Assembly (NCBI RefSeq): GCF_000369525.1
Contig: NZ_KB850073.1
Span: forward strand, 186,001-250,000
Source: Acinetobacter higginsii
GTDB taxonomy: Bacteria; Pseudomonadota; Gammaproteobacteria; Pseudomonadales; Moraxellaceae
Reading direction: 5' to 3'
DNA length: 64,000 nt
Made by a program: the position numbers and the translations under genes. Under the pieces are notes generated by a model. The model searched no databases, had not been told where the DNA came from, and saw only the letters and a list, made by a program, of their open reading frames with translations. Shown piece by piece: positions 42,336 to 51,435 of the stretch; position 1 is the first letter of the stretch; each line of letters starts with the position of its first letter.

Positions 42336-42971
42336 ATGACATTACGTTTAGGCGACATCGCCCCAAATTTCCAACAACAATCAAGCCAAGGCGATATTGA
42401 TTTCTATGGCTTTTTAGGGGATAGCTGGGGAATCCTTTTTTCCCATCCTGCCGACTACACCCCAGTCTGTACCACGGAACTTGGCTATACCGCAAAGCTA
42501 AAAGATGAGTTTGACAAGCGCGGAGTGAAAGCCATCGCCCTTTCAGTCGATGATGTTGAATCACATCAAGGCTGGATTCAGGACATCAACGAAACGCAGA
42601 ACACCACGGTCAACTTCCCGATTATCGCGGACAAAGACCGTAAAGTTTCTGAGCTGTATGGCTTTATTCATCCAAATGCTAGTGAGACTTTAACGGTACG
42701 TTCATTGGTGATTATTGACCCGAACAAGAAAGTTCGTTTGATTATTACCTATCCTGCATCGACAGGCCGTAATTTTAATGAAGTATTGCGGGTGGTAGAT
42801 TCACTACAATTAACTGACAAGCATAAAGTAGCAACCCCAGCAAATTGGCAACATGGCGAAGATGTGGTGATTGTGCCTTCATTGAAAGATGAAGAAGAAA
42901 TCAAACAACGCTTCCCGAAAGGCTATAAGGCGGTCAAGCCGTATCTACGATTAACCCCACAGCCTGAGTGA
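42336..42971 (+). CDS. 1-Cys peroxiredoxin (Prx6/LsfA-type)
   Basis: This 211-residue enzyme reduces peroxides with a single peroxidatic cysteine, Cys45, in SHPADYTPVCTTEL, the P-x3-T-x2-C active site. PIIADKDRKVSELYGFIHPNASETLTVRSLVIIDP and the long C-terminal extension ending in YLRLTPQ define the Prx6 group. There is no resolving cysteine, as expected for this class. AGAGGA upstream of 42336 supports the start over an ATG at 42318. It is monocistronic. Confidence 0.94.
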   Translation: MTLRLGDIAPNFQQQSSQGDIDFYGFLGDSWGILFSHPADYTPVCTTELGYTAKLKDEFDKRGVKAIALSVDDVESHQGWIQDINETQNTTVNFPIIADKDRKVSELYGFIHPNASETLTVRSLVIIDPNKKVRLIITYPASTGRNFNEVLRVVDSLQLTDKHKVATPANWQHGEDVVIVPSLKDEEEIKQRFPKGYKAVKPYLRLTPQPE

Positions 42972-43100
42972 GGATCAAACGAGCAACGCTCGTTACGAAA
43001 CGCAAGGGGAACAGCTATGCTGTGAGTTAAGAGATTAAAGCGTATGCTTTAATCGCAGTGCAAGACAAACGAAGTACGTAGTAGAGGATAAACCCAAGCA
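42967..43100. repeat. Non-coding stretch of consecutive small hairpins
   Basis: After the peroxiredoxin stop codon come several short palindromes in a row: ACGAGC-AAC-GCTCGT, ACAGC-TAT-GCTGT, and GATTAAAGC-GTAT-GCTTTAATC. A GGATAAACCC block matches, inverted, the GGTTTATCC block of the repeats at 29545 and 51440. It has no coding capacity. Confidence 0.5.
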
Positions 43101-43138
43101 GTAATAAAATAATATTAAATCTGAATAACATGCATCTC

Positions 43139-43164
43139 AGCCTATCCTCTGGATAGGCTTTTTT
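43139..43164 (+). terminator. Terminator downstream of the peroxiredoxin gene
   Basis: A nine-base stem (43139-43147 with 43151-43159) with a TCT loop is followed by a T-run. Confidence 0.85.
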
Positions 43165-43248
43165 ATATATAAGCTAAAATTGTTTTGGTATTTCTGAATC
43201 AATCGGTTATAAAAATAATTCGATCCGCTACACAATAAAAAAAGCATC

Positions 43249-44058
43249 ATGATCTACAATATCTACCATCTACATTGCGGCAGCTTCTGCCCGACTTGTG
43301 CGCCATTATTTGGACAAAAAGGCTGGAAAGCACACCTCGTTTGTCATTGTCTATTGATTGAAACTGATCGTGGCTTAGTCTTAATTGACACAGGTCTAGG
43401 GCTTCAAGACTATTTACATACTGAACAGCGTTTAGGCCGTTTACTTAAACAGTTTGGTTCAATTGTACCGAATTTAAAACTTACTGCCATCCAACAAATT
43501 CAACAGCTCGGCTTTAACCCGAGTGACGTAAAACATATTTTTGTGACCCATTTAGATTTTGATCATGCAGGTGGAATTTCGGATTTTCCCAATGCCACCG
43601 TACATCTCTTAGCTGCGGAATTTAATGCCACTCAATCACTCACAGCCAAAGGCAAGCTCCGTTATAAAACGGAGCAATTCAAACAACATCGCCATTGGAG
43701 CTTTGCGGAACATAGTGAAGGTGAATCTTGGTTTAATCTACAAAAAGTCAAAGGATTAGCCTTATTTCAAGAGGAAATTCTGATGATTCCACTGATTGGC
43801 CATACTGCCGGACACTGTGGGATTGCGATTAAAAAGGCTGATGGCTGGGTCCTATTCTGTGGCGATGCCTATTACACCCATTTGGAGCTAAACCCGAAAA
43901 ACAAACTCAGGGCTTTAGATTTCACTGAGCGCTTATTGGCTGAAAATAATCAACTGCGTTTGCAAAACCTCAAGCAGTTACAATATCTCGCTCAACATGA
44001 ACCAAGCATTGAGTTAATTTGTGCGCACGATCCCGTCGAATTCAATCGTTATCAGTAA
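43249..44058 (+). CDS. MBL-fold metallo-hydrolase
   Basis: This 269-residue zinc hydrolase has the metallo-beta-lactamase fold. The metal motif is VTHLDFDHAGGISDF (HxDxDH, ~residues 101-115). LIGHTAGHCGIAI supplies the next His, FCGDAYY the bridging Asp, and ICAHDPVEF the last His. The N-terminus MIYNIYHLHCGSFCPTCAPLFG and LLIETDRGLVLIDTGLG are typical of the lactonase-like subgroup, which may act on lactones or esters. The phosphatase gene starts two bases after its stop. Confidence 0.87.
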   Translation: MIYNIYHLHCGSFCPTCAPLFGQKGWKAHLVCHCLLIETDRGLVLIDTGLGLQDYLHTEQRLGRLLKQFGSIVPNLKLTAIQQIQQLGFNPSDVKHIFVTHLDFDHAGGISDFPNATVHLLAAEFNATQSLTAKGKLRYKTEQFKQHRHWSFAEHSEGESWFNLQKVKGLALFQEEILMIPLIGHTAGHCGIAIKKADGWVLFCGDAYYTHLELNPKNKLRALDFTERLLAENNQLRLQNLKQLQYLAQHEPSIELICAHDPVEFNRYQ

Positions 44059-44059
44059 T

Positions 44060-44644
44060 ATGAAAAAAACACTCCTTACCCTCACACTCATTGCTACACT
44101 CAGTGTAGGCGGATGCATGAAGCATTCAAGCCTAGATGATGAACAACGTCCCAAAAACTGGGGAACACTGATTTCACAGCAGCATAATTTTTATCAAATT
44201 AGCAATGATGTATTTCGTAGTGATCAGCCCAGCAATGAACTCATTCCAAGCTTAAAACAATATAATATTGATACGGTCATTAATCTCAGAGCCAGAAATG
44301 AAGATGCCAAAGTTTTAAAAGATCAACCGTTTAATCTTGTGCATATTCCAATTTATACATGGGCCATCAATCGTCAAGATCTATTACAAACCATGCAAGC
44401 GATTCAAACAGCCAAAGAAAAGAATCATAAAATTTTAGTGCATTGCTACCATGGTTCTGACCGTACTGGTGCAACGATTGCCATGTATCGGATTATTTTT
44501 GAAAACTGGTCAATTGAAGATGCAGTCAAAGAAATGAAACAAGGTGGATATGGCTTCCATGTGATCTGGAAAAACATTGATCATTTATTTACGCCTGAAA
44601 ATGTAAAATGGATTCAACAACAACTGTCTAATCCATCTCGCTAA
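44060..44644 (+). CDS. Protein tyrosine/dual-specificity phosphatase-like lipoprotein
   Basis: The 194-residue protein has a lipoprotein signal peptide (MKKTLLTLTLIATLSVGGC) and the Cys-phosphatase signature HCYHGSDRTG (Cx5R), with the general acid probably in YTWAINRQD. FRSDQPSNELIPSLKQYNIDTVINLRA is typical of DSP/PTP-like bacterial proteins. It starts directly after the MBL hydrolase gene (a one-base gap) and is likely cotranslated with it. The predicted location is the periplasmic face of a membrane; the substrate is unknown. Confidence 0.87.
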   Translation: MKKTLLTLTLIATLSVGGCMKHSSLDDEQRPKNWGTLISQQHNFYQISNDVFRSDQPSNELIPSLKQYNIDTVINLRARNEDAKVLKDQPFNLVHIPIYTWAINRQDLLQTMQAIQTAKEKNHKILVHCYHGSDRTGATIAMYRIIFENWSIEDAVKEMKQGGYGFHVIWKNIDHLFTPENVKWIQQQLSNPSR

Positions 44645-44665
44645 ATATTGTAATTATTTTGGACC

Positions 44666-44694
44666 AAGCTCTATTTATTTAATAGATAGAGCTT
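44666..44694 (+). terminator. Hairpin after the phosphatase gene
   Basis: AAGCTCTAT (44666-44674) pairs with ATAGAGCTT (44686-44694), starting ~22 bases after the stop codon. Confidence 0.6.
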
Positions 44695-44776
44695 ATTAAA
44701 GGAACTGGCTTATCCAGTCATTAGGAATCAATCTGCTCAAAATTGCATGATCACCAAGCAAGTTTTACTTCCCCTT

Positions 44777-45703
44777 CTAGTTTTCAAAAACTGAATGAGC
44801 CAACCAGACCTTTAAAATTTCAGAATCTCCGCCATCGCTATCCGTGACCAATAAGAATACTTCTCCATCGAATCTCGACTCTAACCAAGTAATCCCTTCA
44901 ACTTTAATCGCGAGCGTTTTACTTTCTTCATCTTGAATCAAATGACTGGATAACGCCTTACCATCTGGCGAGAACAGCAAAATAAAACTACCCAGCACAT
45001 CACCATCGTCATAGGTATTTAATGTTTGCTCAACCGCTGCCGTGGCGACAATTAGATTTTTATCCACAAAGAAATAGGCATCAGAAATCCCACTTGCAGC
45101 ACCCTCAATCTCAGGCAAGTTGAGATTAAGCGAGTTGATAAACGCATTTTCTAACGATTTTCCTGCTTGAATTTCAGCTAAATCAAAAACTAAAACACCG
45201 TGATGGCGATTAATATTGCCACGTTGAAAGATATAGAGATGATGATGGTCTGAACAGATTGCTTCTATATTCAGTTCAGCTCCACCCGTTAATTCAACAC
45301 TGTTTTCTAAAAAGTGATAATCAACTGCATCCAGAAAAATGCGGATTTGATTGTTAGATGGATTATAAAGTAATGCTTGTTTTCGATTTTCGGTAGAACC
45401 TGATCCCATCACCAGTAATTGCTGTTGCCCATCTAAGGTTATGCAACTTAATGCTTCAAAATCAGGCTTTTTTGCTTTGCTCAATACGCTAAATGATATT
45501 TGCTCAGACGACTCAGATAACGCAACTTTCTCAAAAACCGTTGCACTATCAATAGTGTTGTTTCGATTGGTTTTGAGTAAGTAACAAACATCGTCACCAA
45601 CAAAATAAACATCATCCCCTATACAGGCGACACCAGACAGTGCACTAACATCAGAATCTTGTGAAAAAACAAATTGTTCTAATATTTTTATCGTTTTACT
45701 CAT
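44777..45703 (-). CDS. Conserved hypothetical protein, DUF6929-like beta-propeller
   Basis: The 308-residue protein has no signal peptide and shows repeated beta-strand segments with Asp/Gly turns, such as LSGVACIGDDVYFVGDD, DFEALSCITLDGQQQLLVMGSGST, GAELNIEAICSDHHHLYIFQRG and KVEGITWLESRFDGEVFLLVTDSDGG. The pattern of D/E-A-hydrophobic blocks is typical of a propeller-type sugar- or ligand-binding fold. I associate this with the DUF6929 family but with modest certainty. The ATG at 45703 is used; a TTG at 45709 has a better-spaced GGGGA. The function is unknown. Confidence 0.65.
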   Translation of the reverse strand: MSKTIKILEQFVFSQDSDVSALSGVACIGDDVYFVGDDVCYLLKTNRNNTIDSATVFEKVALSESSEQISFSVLSKAKKPDFEALSCITLDGQQQLLVMGSGSTENRKQALLYNPSNNQIRIFLDAVDYHFLENSVELTGGAELNIEAICSDHHHLYIFQRGNINRHHGVLVFDLAEIQAGKSLENAFINSLNLNLPEIEGAASGISDAYFFVDKNLIVATAAVEQTLNTYDDGDVLGSFILLFSPDGKALSSHLIQDEESKTLAIKVEGITWLESRFDGEVFLLVTDSDGGDSEILKVWLAHSVFEN

Positions 45704-45779
45704 CCTCAAAATCCCCTATTGGTGGAACACTCACAGTAAAAGTAAGTGTTCCTGATTTAATCTAGGGGATGATCAAGGT

Positions 45780-46847
45780 TTATCTTTGGTCAAGTGGAAC
45801 CCAATCAATCACCCAAGCAGATTTCATATTTAAGCTTTCATCCGTTGTGATTTTCTTACGCGTGTTATCCGCAGTATCACGATCCTTGGCAGGACCAACC
45901 ATAATACGGATTCCTTTAGAGGTCTGGCTGGTCGTTACCTTGTAGCCTTTAGCACGTAATTTCGACACAACAGCGTCTGCATTGGCTTGGTTTGCAGCCA
46001 ATGCCACTTGTACCATCCACTTTTTATCGCCATTTTCCATCAGATCGCGTGCTTTCTCAGCCTCAGCTTTCTTCTTGTTATCTTCGTCAGCTTTACGTTT
46101 TTTCTCATCAGCAGCTTTTTTCTCTGCTTCTGCCTTACGTTTATCTTCTGCAGCTTTCTTGTCAGCTTCTGCTTTGCGTTTATCTTCAGCGGCTTTCTTG
46201 TCCACTTCTGCCTTACGCTTATCTTCAGCAGCTTTCTTATCCGCTTCTGCCTTACGTTTGTCTTCTGCTGCTTTTTTGTCAGCTTCTGCTTTACGTTTAT
46301 CTTCCGCTAACTTCTTATCAGCATCAGACTTTTGTTGATCTGCTTTCTGTTGTTCAGCGCGCTTCTTTTCATCCGCTTTACGTTTTTCATCCGCAAGTCG
46401 TTGAGCCTTGGCTTTTTCATCTTCAACCAATTCTGGTGGAATATTATCCGAGCTTTCTTGAGCTGCAGTACGACGTGCATTAATCGCTGCGTATTCTTCT
46501 GCAGCTTTACGTGCTGCTGCTGCTTCGGCCTGTTGCTGCATCTTTAAGAATTCAGCTGCACGCGCTTCTTGTTCAGCCACCGCTTTTTCACGTGAACGAC
46601 GCTGTTCTTCCAGCAACCGCTTTTCTGTTTCCACATCGACAGCCAATGGTTGTAATGACACCATTTCGCTGTCTTGAGCTGGCTGTGCTGTTTTCGGTTT
46701 AGACTCAGTTTTGGGAATCGGATGAGTAACTGGAGCTTGCGTGTGATCTTGTTCAATTTCATCATTGCCCTTTAACAGCAATGCAGCTAATAAAACACCA
46801 CCACCGAGTAGAACAACGCCGCCCATCCAACGTTGTTTGTTATTCAT
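45780..46847 (-). CDS. SPOR domain cell-division-associated protein with Lys/Glu repeats
   Basis: This 355-residue inner-membrane protein has one N-terminal helix (WMGGVVLLGGGVLLAALLL), a long charged helix region and a C-terminal SPOR domain (KWMVQVALAANQANADAVVSKLRAKGYKVTT onward) that binds denuded septal peptidoglycan. The middle holds about five copies of a 13-residue unit, DKKAAEDKRKAEA, like TolA and DedD-type spacers. It lies directly after folC with an ATGA overlap, the position of dedD in related gammaproteobacteria. The start at 46847 is preferred, but 46853 is also possible. Confidence 0.85.
   Translation of the reverse strand: MNNKQRWMGGVVLLGGGVLLAALLLKGNDEIEQDHTQAPVTHPIPKTESKPKTAQPAQDSEMVSLQPLAVDVETEKRLLEEQRRSREKAVAEQEARAAEFLKMQQQAEAAAARKAAEEYAAINARRTAAQESSDNIPPELVEDEKAKAQRLADEKRKADEKKRAEQQKADQQKSDADKKLAEDKRKAEADKKAAEDKRKAEADKKAAEDKRKAEVDKKAAEDKRKAEADKKAAEDKRKAEAEKKAADEKKRKADEDNKKKAEAEKARDLMENGDKKWMVQVALAANQANADAVVSKLRAKGYKVTTSQTSKGIRIMVGPAKDRDTADNTRKKITTDESLNMKSAWVIDWVPLDQR
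46090..46320. repeat. In-frame 39-bp tandem repeats within the SPOR gene
   Basis: The DNA encodes the 13-residue unit DKKAAEDKRKAEA about five times with mostly synonymous differences (for example a single Ala to Val change). Such in-frame repeats tend to expand or contract. They also give rise to long meaningless open frames on the other strand. Confidence 0.85.
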
Positions 46848-48130
46848 CGACATTCTTCTAAATACTCCCAGACCGCTTCTAAGGTATGAAACGAACCACA
46901 GACTAAAATCAGCTGATTGTTATTACTTTGTTTCAGCACAGTTTCAAACGCTTGCTGGATACTGCTGAACTCGTATACCTGTTGCCCTTGTAATGCATCA
47001 TGTATCTGTTGCATTGGTGCGGCTCTAGGCACATCTAAATTAGCAATAAACCAATCTTTTACTGTTGTTTTTAGTAAATCGGTGACAGAAGCAATGTCTT
47101 TATCTGCCAGCATTGAAAATACTGCAACAACATCTGTGTACTGTTTATTGTATTTTAAGAATTTTCGCAACTGCTTCAATAAAAATTCGACGCCATGTGC
47201 ATTATGCCCAGCATCAAAAATCACGGTTTTATCTTGGATTTGTCGTATTTCAAAACGACCTTGTAAGCGTGCTTGTTGAATCCCCGTAGCAATCGCTGCT
47301 TGCGAAACCTCAACACCACTCACCAATACAGCAGCTACTGCGGTAGAAATATTGTCGAGTGCCAGTTGTCCAACAGGAAGCTGTAAAGTTGTGCCAGAAG
47401 ACGCAAATGACCAAGTTTGGCCATCATCATTCTGCTGGTAAAAATAATCTCGATTCAAAGCATATAGCTGAGCTTGGGTTTCAACCACTTTATCTTGAAT
47501 GGCTTGCGGCAGTTGTTGCTGACCCGCGAACACCACTGGAATATTTGGACGAATAATCCCTGCTTTTTCAAATGCGATTTTTTCTACGGTGTCGCCGAGC
47601 CAATCTACATGATCTAGACCAATATTGGTAATTACAGCAATATCAGGATCGATCACATTGACCACATCAAGACGACCGCCTAGACCGACTTCAAGCACCC
47701 AAACATCACATTGTTGCTGTTTAAAAATCAAAAAAGCAGCCAAAGTGGTTGCTTCAAAAAAAGATAAACTTAAACCACATTCACGTCGTGCTTGATCGAC
47801 TAGAACAAAAGCATCAACCAGACTTTGATCATCAACTTCAGCACCCGCCAGCTTTACCCTTTCATTAAAATGATAAATATGCGGTGATTGATACAGGCCA
47901 ACCTTGTAACCTTGCGCATTTAAAATCGCAGCCAAGGTTGTGGTGGTTGAACCTTTACCATTGGTTCCAGCGACGGTAAACACCTTCGCTTGAGGTTGCA
48001 TCACACCGAGCTTTTCAGCAACGGGAATGACGCGTTCTAAACCTAAATCAATGCCTGTAACATGAACATGGCCCCAATAATCGAGCCATGTTGTTAATGT
48101 GTCTGTTGAATGTGGAGCGAGTGGTTTCAA
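46844..48130 (-). CDS. folC: Bifunctional folylpolyglutamate/dihydrofolate synthase
   Basis: This 428-residue Mur-ligase-like enzyme adds glutamate to dihydropteroate and to tetrahydrofolates. The P-loop is VAGTNGKGSTTTTL (~residues 53-66), the folate-binding loop HIYHFNERVKLAG, and the C-terminal domain has VIFDAGHNAHGVEFLLKQL. Its start overlaps the accD stop by four bases (ATGA) and its stop overlaps the SPOR gene start in the same way. The order trpA-accD-folC-SPOR is typical of gammaproteobacteria such as Pseudomonas. Confidence 0.96.
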   Translation of the reverse strand: MKPLAPHSTDTLTTWLDYWGHVHVTGIDLGLERVIPVAEKLGVMQPQAKVFTVAGTNGKGSTTTTLAAILNAQGYKVGLYQSPHIYHFNERVKLAGAEVDDQSLVDAFVLVDQARRECGLSLSFFEATTLAAFLIFKQQQCDVWVLEVGLGGRLDVVNVIDPDIAVITNIGLDHVDWLGDTVEKIAFEKAGIIRPNIPVVFAGQQQLPQAIQDKVVETQAQLYALNRDYFYQQNDDGQTWSFASSGTTLQLPVGQLALDNISTAVAAVLVSGVEVSQAAIATGIQQARLQGRFEIRQIQDKTVIFDAGHNAHGVEFLLKQLRKFLKYNKQYTDVVAVFSMLADKDIASVTDLLKTTVKDWFIANLDVPRAAPMQQIHDALQGQQVYEFSSIQQAFETVLKQSNNNQLILVCGSFHTLEAVWEYLEECR

Positions 48131-49023
48131 GGTAAATTCATCAGCTTAGCGACAAGTCTGTATACAGTATCACGTAATGCATGACGATGAACGATCTGAT
48201 CGACCACACCATGATCAAGCAAATATTCTGCACGTTGGAACGGTTCTTCCAGTTTTTCACGTACTGTTTGTTCAATCACGCGTTTACCTGCAAAACCAAT
48301 CATCGCTTTCGGTTCAGCGATATGGACATCGCCGAGCATCGCCAATGAAGCGGTCACACCACCATAAACTGGATGGGTTAATACTACCAAGTATGGAACA
48401 CGCGCTTCTTTCATTTTTTGGATTGCAGCCGCAGTACGCGCCATCTGCATCAAAGACAACATGCCTTCTTGCATACGTGCACCGCCAGAAGCAGCAAAAC
48501 AGATCATTGGTTGATGCAACGCGATTGCGCGTTCAGCGGCCTGTACAAAACGGTCGCCAACCACGGTACCCATTGAACCGCCCATAAAGTCGAAGTCAAA
48601 TGCACACGCAACCAAGTCCAAACCTTTGAGTGAACCTTGCATAACAACAAGTGCTTCGGTTTCGCCAGTTTTGTCTTGTGCTTCACGCATACGATCTGGA
48701 TAAGGTTTGCTATCCACAAATTTTAATGGGTCTTTGGCACTAAACTCCTGCCCCAACTCGCCATTCACTTGATCAAAGAACCAGTTCAAACGATCACGTG
48801 CACGCATCCGTAAGTGCTCATCACACTGAGGACACACATAGGCATTAAATGACATTGCAGTACGTGTTACCAGCGCATGGCACTCAGGACATTCAATCGT
48901 AGGCTCAGTAAAGGTCGCTTTAAATATCTGCTGTTGATCTGCAACCTGAATACCAGGGACATGACGCTCAGTCCAAGGTGTTGAAGGGTTAAGAACCTTC
49001 CCTGATGTTAACTCTTGACTCAT
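48127..49023 (-). CDS. accD: Acetyl-CoA carboxylase carboxyltransferase subunit beta
   Basis: This 298-residue subunit works with AccA to transfer carboxyl from biotin to acetyl-CoA, the first step of fatty acid synthesis. The N-terminal zinc ribbon has CPEC and CPQC (residues ~39-61). SLKGLDLVACAFDFDFMGGSMGTVVG and SASGGARMQEGMLSLMQMA-like CFAASGGARMQEGM form the carboxyltransferase core. A four-base overlap joins it to trpA upstream and folC downstream. Confidence 0.97.
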   Translation of the reverse strand: MSQELTSGKVLNPSTPWTERHVPGIQVADQQQIFKATFTEPTIECPECHALVTRTAMSFNAYVCPQCDEHLRMRARDRLNWFFDQVNGELGQEFSAKDPLKFVDSKPYPDRMREAQDKTGETEALVVMQGSLKGLDLVACAFDFDFMGGSMGTVVGDRFVQAAERAIALHQPMICFAASGGARMQEGMLSLMQMARTAAAIQKMKEARVPYLVVLTHPVYGGVTASLAMLGDVHIAEPKAMIGFAGKRVIEQTVREKLEEPFQRAEYLLDHGVVDQIVHRHALRDTVYRLVAKLMNLP

Positions 49024-49823
49024 ACTAACTCATCGAGCGCAGCTCGAAGCTCCTTCACTTTATTCACCGTCTGTTGCGCAGCTTCATCCGCTGGCAATGT
49101 CGCAAAAGATTTAACGAAAGCACTTCCTACAATCACGGCATCGGCAACTTGACCCATCGCTTTTGCAGATGCAGCATCACTAATTCCGAAACCGACGCCC
49201 ACGGGCACATTGGTCTTAGACTTAATTTTTGCAATACGCACTGCTGCTTCAGAGGTATCTAAAGTTGCTGCACCTGTCACACCTTTGAGTGACACATAGT
49301 AAACAAAGCCGCTCGCCTGATTGACCACATGTTGGATACGTTGGTCGGTTGAAGTAGGTGCAAGCAAGAATATCTGATCCATTCCATTTTGTTGAAGAAC
49401 TTCACCTAATTGCTTAGACTCTTCTGGCGGTAAGTCCACCAAAAGCACTCCATCAACACCGCAGTCTTTCGCATAAGCAACAAACTTTTCATAACCAATG
49501 ACTTCGACAGGATTTAAATATCCCATCAATACCACTGGTGTGGTTTGATCTTTTTCACGAAAGGCTTTCACCATATCCAATGCATCTAAGGTATTGGTTC
49601 CACCAGCCAAAGCACGCTCAGCGGCTAAAGCAATCACAGGGCCATCTGCCATTGGGTCAGAGAATGGAAGACCCAGTTCAATGACATCGACACCCGCTTC
49701 AACCATTTGGTGAAGCAATGGAACGGTTACCTGTGGATGCGGGTCACCTGCCATAACATAAGAAACAAGCGCTTTACGTTGCTGAGATTTAAGCTGTTCA
49801 AAACGAGTGGCAAGACGTGACAT
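49020..49823 (-). CDS. trpA: Tryptophan synthase alpha chain
   Basis: This TIM-barrel subunit (267 aa) cleaves indole-3-glycerol phosphate to indole, which is channelled to TrpB. VIELGLPFSDPMADGPVI holds the catalytic Glu and Asp. LPPEE is the loop region, YYVSLKGVTGA contains the conserved Tyr, and VGVGFGISDAASA is the phosphate-binding segment. The start at 49823 (MSRLATRFEQLKSQQRKALVSY) fits the family; the in-frame ATG at 49883 adds unrelated residues. trpB is not adjacent but ~7.6 kb upstream on the same strand. Confidence 0.97.
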   Translation of the reverse strand: MSRLATRFEQLKSQQRKALVSYVMAGDPHPQVTVPLLHQMVEAGVDVIELGLPFSDPMADGPVIALAAERALAGGTNTLDALDMVKAFREKDQTTPVVLMGYLNPVEVIGYEKFVAYAKDCGVDGVLLVDLPPEESKQLGEVLQQNGMDQIFLLAPTSTDQRIQHVVNQASGFVYYVSLKGVTGAATLDTSEAAVRIAKIKSKTNVPVGVGFGISDAASAKAMGQVADAVIVGSAFVKSFATLPADEAAQQTVNKVKELRAALDELV

Positions 49824-50099
49824 AGGATTATGCTTTCCTGATTTATATAAATTAAGGAGTTGTTTGTAGTCATACAAAAACACTGCATTGTAACGCTATT
49901 TTTTGTTCATTGAACAGAGTTTGACGTGATTGCGACAGTGAATCTTGCTACTTACAACAGCCTTGCTACATTTATCTATATTTTGAGTTTTTTCTCAATG
50001 ATCAAAGCTTCCTAATTTTAGACTGATCGCGTAGCATTTTAGAAATCAGCCAAGCTCCTTTATACTAGCCGCAATTTTTAAGTTTTCTTTTTATTTTTT

Positions 50100-51431
50100 A
50101 TGTCTGCCCACTCTCAGGAAAAAGTACAAAGCAATGCCCTTGCTTTGCTACCGCTATTGGTATTTTTGATCATCTTTCTCGGGAGTGGTGTCTATCATTC
50201 AATGATTGGGACAGAATTTGCCTTCTATCAAGTCAAGGCCCCTGTTGCAGCCATTCCAGCCGTGATTTTGGCGTTGTTGTTATATAAACAAAAACTAAAT
50301 GCAGCAATTGAAGAGTTTTTGCAAGGTGCCAGTCACCCTAATCTGATTCTGATGTTTATGGTGTTCATGCTGGCCGGCGCTTTTGCCAGTGTCTCCAGTG
50401 CTATTGGCAGTGTCGATGCAACAGTACAGTTGGGACTTTCGCTTATTTCACCAGAATTTGTCTTGCCGATGCTGTTTATCATTGCCGCGTTTATTGCAAC
50501 AGCAATGGGAACATCGATGGGCACCATTGCCGCCTGTGCCCCGATCGCCTTTGGTTTTGCCCAAGCCACTGATATTGCAACAGTATATGCCATTGGTGCT
50601 GTAGTTGGTGGTGCCATGTTTGGCGACAATTTATCGATGATCTCAGATACCACCATTGCTGCAACGCGTAGCCAAAATGTTGAGCTGAGAGATAAGTTTA
50701 GAGTCAATGTCTGGATTGCACTTCCTGCGGCTATTATTACCTTATTGGTCTACATTTCGATGAGCCATGAGGCGGAAGCAATTCAATCAACCCCTTATGA
50801 TCTCTGGCTGATTTTGCCTTATCTGGCTGTGTTTTTCCTCGCTTTTACCCGCCTGCATGTCCTCGCAGTGCTAATGATCGGTGTGATTTTATCAGGGCTA
50901 ATGGGCTTAATAGAAAAGCCAGATTTTGATATCCTCAAACTGAATAGTGCGATTTATGATGGCTTTGTCAGCATGTTTGAGGTGGCATTACTTTCCATGT
51001 TATTGGGTGGATTATCGACCTTGATGCAGAAAGAAGGTGGTTTGCAGTGGTTGATCCAACGTATCTATGCCATTACAAGGCTATTTAAATTCGGTAAACA
51101 ACGTGCTGGTGAATTAGGGATTAGCTTTCTGGTGGTATTCTCGAATTTATTTGTGGCCAATAACACGGTTGCAATTATTTTATCTGGGGATATGGCACGT
51201 GAAGTGGCAAGAGAATATGGCGTAGATCCTAAACGCAGTGCGGCTTTGCTTGATATTTTCTCGTGTGTGGTGCAAGGGATTATCCCCTACGGCGCGCAAT
51301 TACTGTTGGCCTGTTCAATTGCCAAACTCTCGCCTGTTGAATTGATTGGCAATATTTATTATTGCTGGATTCTTGCGATTTGCGCAGTCCTTGCTATTGT
51401 CTTTAATTATCCACGCCTCAAAACACGTTAA
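50100..51431 (+). CDS. NhaC-family Na+/H+ antiporter
   Basis: This 443-residue membrane protein has about 11-12 helices. MFGDNLSMISDTTIAATRSQNV in the centre corresponds to the NhaC signature (GD-x-x-S-x-x-SDTT). A second conserved block is FLVVFSNLFVANNTVAIILSGDMAREVAREYG, followed by DIFSCVVQGIIPYGAQLLLACSIAKLSPVE. A role in sodium or pH homeostasis, or in transport of an organic ion, is expected; NhaC-like proteins can also move amino acids or dicarboxylates. It is divergent from trpA. Confidence 0.87.
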   Translation: MSAHSQEKVQSNALALLPLLVFLIIFLGSGVYHSMIGTEFAFYQVKAPVAAIPAVILALLLYKQKLNAAIEEFLQGASHPNLILMFMVFMLAGAFASVSSAIGSVDATVQLGLSLISPEFVLPMLFIIAAFIATAMGTSMGTIAACAPIAFGFAQATDIATVYAIGAVVGGAMFGDNLSMISDTTIAATRSQNVELRDKFRVNVWIALPAAIITLLVYISMSHEAEAIQSTPYDLWLILPYLAVFFLAFTRLHVLAVLMIGVILSGLMGLIEKPDFDILKLNSAIYDGFVSMFEVALLSMLLGGLSTLMQKEGGLQWLIQRIYAITRLFKFGKQRAGELGISFLVVFSNLFVANNTVAIILSGDMAREVAREYGVDPKRSAALLDIFSCVVQGIIPYGAQLLLACSIAKLSPVELIGNIYYCWILAICAVLAIVFNYPRLKTR

Positions 51432-51435
51432 ATCC

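Noticed and set aside
46090..46320. Tandem repeats considered as a CRISPR array
   Set aside because: The 39-bp units are contiguous, in frame, and code for a charged helix; there are no spacers and no cas genes.
45982..46483. Several long plus-strand open frames rich in Ser, Phe and Leu
   Set aside because: They are the antisense of the Lys/Glu repeat region of the SPOR gene, where repeated codons suppress stops in all frames.
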